DNA of 64,000 bases, taken from the NCBI GenBank assembly GCA_014843695.1, contig CM026402.1:19324396-19388395 (forward strand). The letters run 5' to 3'. Positions 60,489 through 64,000 of this stretch are shown here, in pieces. Both the position numbers and the translations under genes were made by a program. The notes under the pieces were generated by a model. That model worked only from the letters and a program-made list of their open reading frames with translations, was not told the DNA's origin and did not search any database. Source of the stretch: Archivesica marissinica. Its lineage: Eukaryota; Mollusca; Bivalvia; Venerida; Vesicomyidae. Position 1 is the first letter of the stretch. Every line of letters begins with the position of its first letter.

Positions 60489-61625
60489 ATACAGTCAAAC
60501 TTGTATTAAGAGACCGCCCAAGGGAATGGTCAAAAGCGGTCTCTTAATGAAACGGTCTCTTAATACAAAGTGACTGAACGGACAATTTCCCAGAGTCGGA
60601 GACATGTACTAGACTTTTGTTTGGGTGGACACTACAGTGTCTATATTGATATCAACATCATATACATGTATATATGTTACATATATCATCATAAAATATA
60701 GAAAACTTTTATAGTAATATATTGTATTTTTCTTGTTGAAACACCTTGTTGATTGCTGCTAATTGTGATACCTGCATGATATGGATACTGTAGATCAAAC
60801 ACCTTATTGATTGCTCTTAATTGAGACACCTGCATGGGTACTCAAAAGTGTAGAATTGAAATTGGTCTTATTTATGTTATTAAGAGTATGAAACATTTTG
60901 AGGACGAATCAATTTTCGAGTACGAAACATTTTGAGGACGAATCAATTTTGTATTTAGATTCAAAATATATTATAAGGCGTGACAATGGTGTGATATCCG
61001 AGATTATCAATTATCTAAACAAAAATTTAATCCAGAAAATTACAACAATAATGCATTTACATTCATTTAAATCAAAACGTACATATAAAATTGACATCCA
61101 TTGGCTGAATTTCCGACCGGTGCAATGGGACAATCCATATGCTGTGACCCAGTAAAACTAAAAATGCGAGACTATAAGAACAAAGTGTGGACTATTTGAA
61201 TCAATTAGCGCCCAATTATGAGATTTGCACACACTAAAGAACTCGTAACTGGACATTGCGCGCCGATAATCCCCTACATTTGTTTTTACAACAATGACTG
61301 AAACGGAAATTGGTGCATAAATTGACTGATTGGCATGTATCATGATTACTTGTCAAATGTATTGCCTCTTCAATATACATAACCAGCAGACGACACATTT
61401 AATAGTCTCTTGATTTATGTTTTGAATTTCAACACTACTTATGGTCGCTTAATGAAAAACATTAGGTAATTACGGCCGAAAATAGGTGGTCGTTGGTCGC
61501 GTAAGACAAAAGTCGCTTAATACAATAGATTTATAGTGTGAAATCGCTCGGGGGGATTTCAAAATGGTCGCATAAGACAAAGGTCGCTTAATACACGTGG
61601 TCGCTTGAGCAATTTTGACTGTATA
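60489..61625. mobile_element. TIR element of about 1.1 kb related to M4
   Basis: ATACAGTCAAACTTGTATTA at the left and CAATTTTGACTGTAT at the right. Subterminal repeats read GGTCTCTTAATACAAAG on one side and GTCGCTTAATACA on the other. The middle holds a 27-nt direct repeat (CGAAACATTTTGAGGACGAA class) and no convincing transposase. Confidence 0.55.
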
Positions 61626-61630
61626 TATGT

Positions 61631-61878
61631 AGACGTGTCAGTAGTCAGTGGACTGCGAATCCAGGGATCGCAGGTTCGATCCCCTGTCTGACCCTATTAC
61701 TTATTAACAGTCTTTCAGATGCGACTTTATACCAAATTCTTGTGTCTGTGCTCTACACCATGCACTTAAAATAACCAGAAGAGACTCTGGAATGGGACTC
61801 TGTCCAAAATGATTAATCATATCAGGAGGCGTCGCTCATATGGACAACCGGTATCGACGTTAAATAACTGCAAAACAT
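61631..61878 (+). mobile_element. SINE family D, diverged copy
   Basis: GTAGTCAGTGGACTGCGAAT, B box GGTTCGATCCCC, CAGTCTTTCAGATGCGACTT and CAACCGGTATCGACGTTAAA. Confidence 0.72.
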
Positions 61879-61946
61879 ACACACTGCTCGCTAGATACGA
61901 TTCAAATTTATGTATTTTACACCTCACAATATCTGGATATAATGTA

Positions 61947-62187
61947 TTAACCCTTTCAACACCACAGACCTCTAAATAGGCTTACAAAAAGTGTAGATCC
62001 AGATGAGCCGGCTCGTGACGAGCCGTCTCATCAGGATCTACACTTTTTGCCAGTGATATGACTATTTTTAGACATAATTACCCATTTTGATAAATGAACT
62101 TGTCCAAATGTGATTTTCTGATTCATTTATTGGTTTATGAATATCATGGACCAGTCCATGTGAGTTACTTGGTGTTGAATGGGTTAA
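61947..62187. mobile_element. Family M2 foldback element, best copy
   Basis: TTAACCCTTTCAACACCACA ... CTTGGTGTTGAATGGGTTAA, 241 bp with TTAA on both sides. The core GAGCCGGCTCGTGACGAGCC sits inside a longer hairpin of GTGTAGATCCAGATGAG with CTCATCAGGATCTACAC. Confidence 0.82.
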
Positions 62188-62419
62188 TAGGTCAAAGCTT
62201 AACATAAGCAGTGCCTAATGAGTATAAATAACGGCAGGTACATGTTCATTCAGTCACTATGATTATGACAAGATAAAAGATTAAAGGTTTCGCTGAAGCA
62301 TTTGTCTGGCGGTAAGAGAGCGAGAGGGGCATGGTGCAGTACGGACAAGAACTTCAAACTATTCATTTAAGGAAGTTTTCTCGCCAATACACGTCTTTCC
62401 CTTTTTGAACATTCCATTC

Positions 62420-62905
62420 TTCCTACTTTTGTTTAGCCGACTGCGCTCTTCCAGGTGTGGAAATCTACTTTGGGCAGCATGCTGACTGAAGTCCTCTGGG
62501 TGTGGAAAGGTAAACCTACAGCTGATTATCTACTTAGGGTATGCTGATTGCGGTTCGCCAGACATAGAAGGTGCATCATTCTATAACTGACCATCTACTT
62601 TGGGCAAGCTGATTGCTGACCTCCAGGCATGGAAAAGCACATCTATAACTGACCATCTACTTTGGGCAAGCTGATTGCTGACCTCCAGGCGTGGAAAAGC
62701 ACATCTATAACTCACTATCTACTTTTGGCTATCTGACTGCATCCTCCAAAGTCCATCAACTTTGGATCTGTTGACTACGATCTTCCAAATGATCCTAGAA
62801 CTGTCTATCTACTTTGAGTTTTTCCAACTGTAGTTGATTCTACAAGTTAAAAGCATCCATTCTATTTTGGTTTAGCTGACATTGGCCTTCCAGATCGGGG
62901 ACGGG
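62420..62905. repeat. Degenerate tandem repeat of about 45-63 bp, about nine copies
   Basis: Copies contain variants of CATCTACTTTGGGCAAGCTG and GCTGACCTCCAGGC, near 62420, 62470, 62530, 62587, 62650, 62712, 62746, 62808 and 62858. The two at 62587 and 62650 are nearly identical (63-bp spacing) and the others are diverged. The last copy overlaps the stop region of the - strand exon. Confidence 0.65.
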
Positions 62906-62972
62906 GACTCTGGGATGCAGTCTGTCCATTGGTCAATGGTAATGCCAGGTCTGGTGGTCCAAACGGGTCAAC
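62862..62972 (-). CDS. Probable 3'-terminal coding exon of an unidentified gene (continues beyond the window)
   Basis: On the - strand an acceptor, TTTCAATATTTACAG, is followed by exactly 37 codons: VDPFGPPDLALPLTNGQTAS, then QSPRPRSGRPMSAKPK and TAG at 62864-62862. The acceptor, the protein-like composition and the Pro/Ser/Arg-rich basic end suggest the C-terminal tail of a real protein. I do not recognise the family. The upstream exon would lie right of 64000, because 62973-64000 holds only a foldback element and a 29-bp array. The gene would be convergent with PLPP. The last 40 nt resemble the degenerate repeat that fills its 3' flank. Confidence 0.5.
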   Translation of the reverse strand, partial: VDPFGPPDLALPLTNGQTASQSPRPRSGRPMSAKPK

Positions 62973-63169
62973 CTGTAAATATTGAAAGATTGTTATAACC
63001 AACTGCATGTAAATAAACCACAGGTACAGAGTAAAACTACATAAATTAATTTCATTGCGGTTATGAGTTGCTACGGAGAAATGGAGCTAAGAAGAGAATT
63101 GAATGCAGAAAAGACCGAACCCAGTCTAAATAAGATTATATATTTTTCAACATTGTTCAAGTACATATA

Positions 63170-63351
63170 CAGTCAAACCTGTACTTGTGATCACCTCTAT
63201 TAAGCAGCCAACCTGTATTAAGCAGTCAGTTTCCAGATTGCCAATATGTTGTTTTATTATACATTTGACCTCTATTAAGCAGCCACATGTGCTAAGCAGC
63301 CACTTTCTTTGATTCCCTTGGCTGGCTGCTTAAGACAGGTTTGACTGTACA
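63170..63351. mobile_element. Short TIR element, family M4, best copy
   Basis: TACAGTCAAACCTGT ... ACAGGTTTGACTGTA are perfect inverted ends. The interior GGCTGGCTGCTTAAGACAGG and CCTCTATTAAGCAGCC match the copy at 46981 in reverse. Confidence 0.72.
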
Positions 63352-63477
63352 TTAAAACTGTTAAATATTGTTCTTTTCTGAAAAACTTGTGTAATATTGA
63401 TTTTGTAACAAATACAATTGTATGATAGCAACGTTTTAGAAATTGGGACCAGTCAGTTGAACAGGAATATAACATTA

Positions 63478-64000
63478 TGGAATTGTTCTACGGTAATGTT
63501 CTCTCGATGAATGGTTCTACGGTAATGTTCTCTCGATGAATTGTTCTACGGTAATGTTCTCTCAATGACTTGTTCTACGGTAATGTTCTCTTGATGAATT
63601 GTTCTACGATAATGTTCTCTCAATGAATGGTTCTACGGTAATGTCCTCTCAATGAATGGTTCTACGGTAATGTTCTCTCAATGAATGGTTCTACGGTAAT
63701 GTCCTCTCAATGAATGGTTCTACGGTAATGTCCTCTCAATGAATTGTTCTACGGTAATGTTCTCAATGAATTGTTCTACGGTAATGTCCTCTCAATGAAT
63801 GGTTCTACAGTAATGTCCTCTCGAATTGTTCTACGGTAATGTTCTCTCAATGAATTGTTCTATGGCAATGTCCTCTCAATGAATGGTTCTACAGTAATGT
63901 CCTCTCGAATTGTTCTACGGTAATGTTCTCTCAATGAATTGTTCTATGGCAATGTCCTCTCAATGAATGGTTCTACGGTAATGTCCTCTCAATGAATGGT
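63478..64000. repeat. 29-bp minisatellite, about 18 units, running off the window
   Basis: Unit GAATTGTTCTACGGTAATGT + TCTCTCAAT with GGTTCT and GTCCTCT variants. Some units are shortened to 22-25 bp. Confidence 0.94.

Overview
The window looks like nuclear DNA of an animal, most likely a bivalve mollusc. It has a multi-exon gene with GT-AG introns, many tRNA-derived SINEs, short foldback DNA transposons, decayed retrotransposons and very long tandem arrays. The species cannot be fixed by eye. About half of the 64 kb is tandem repeat (roughly 32 kb in some 18 arrays), and two 1000-N assembly gaps sit inside the two largest arrays. Most of the long open frames are by-products of repeat units whose length is a multiple of three.

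The main gene is a complete lipid phosphate phosphatase (PLPP/LPP, PAP2 superfamily) on the + strand, with its coding region running from 29449 to 52967. I joined six coding exons from splice sites and reading phase: 29449-29521, 30664-30815, 45447-45754, 47470-47527, 50751-50927 and 52848-52967. They total 888 nt and encode 295 aa. All three catalytic motifs are present: KYSIGRLRP, PSGH and SRVSDYKHH. Such enzymes dephosphorylate lysophosphatidate, phosphatidate and sphingosine-1-phosphate at the outer face of the plasma membrane.

Region by region: 1-6050 holds a 36-bp array, a 68-bp array, SINEs and foldback elements. 6051-15430 is a 21/27-bp minisatellite with a gap. 15430-25280 holds 48-bp and 50-bp arrays, SINEs and TTAA-flanked elements. 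25280-28380 holds remnants of one LTR and two non-LTR retrotransposons. 28830-53180 is the PLPP gene and its immediate upstream region. Intron 2 contains a 12-kb 34-bp array that ends 18 nt before exon 3. Intron 4 contains a 32-bp array and a broken copy of exon 5. The exon 5/intron 5 boundary has been tandemly amplified. 53180-64000 holds 28-, 31- and 29-bp arrays, SINEs and foldback elements, and, on the - strand at 62862-62972, what looks like the last coding exon of a second, convergent gene that continues beyond the window.

The most unusual signal is at 50889-51536. The end of exon 5, its splice donor and half of a transposon are repeated with a 156-bp period. This gives four identical donor sites that all keep the frame into exon 6. 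No prokaryotic system, CRISPR array or new multi-gene system was seen.
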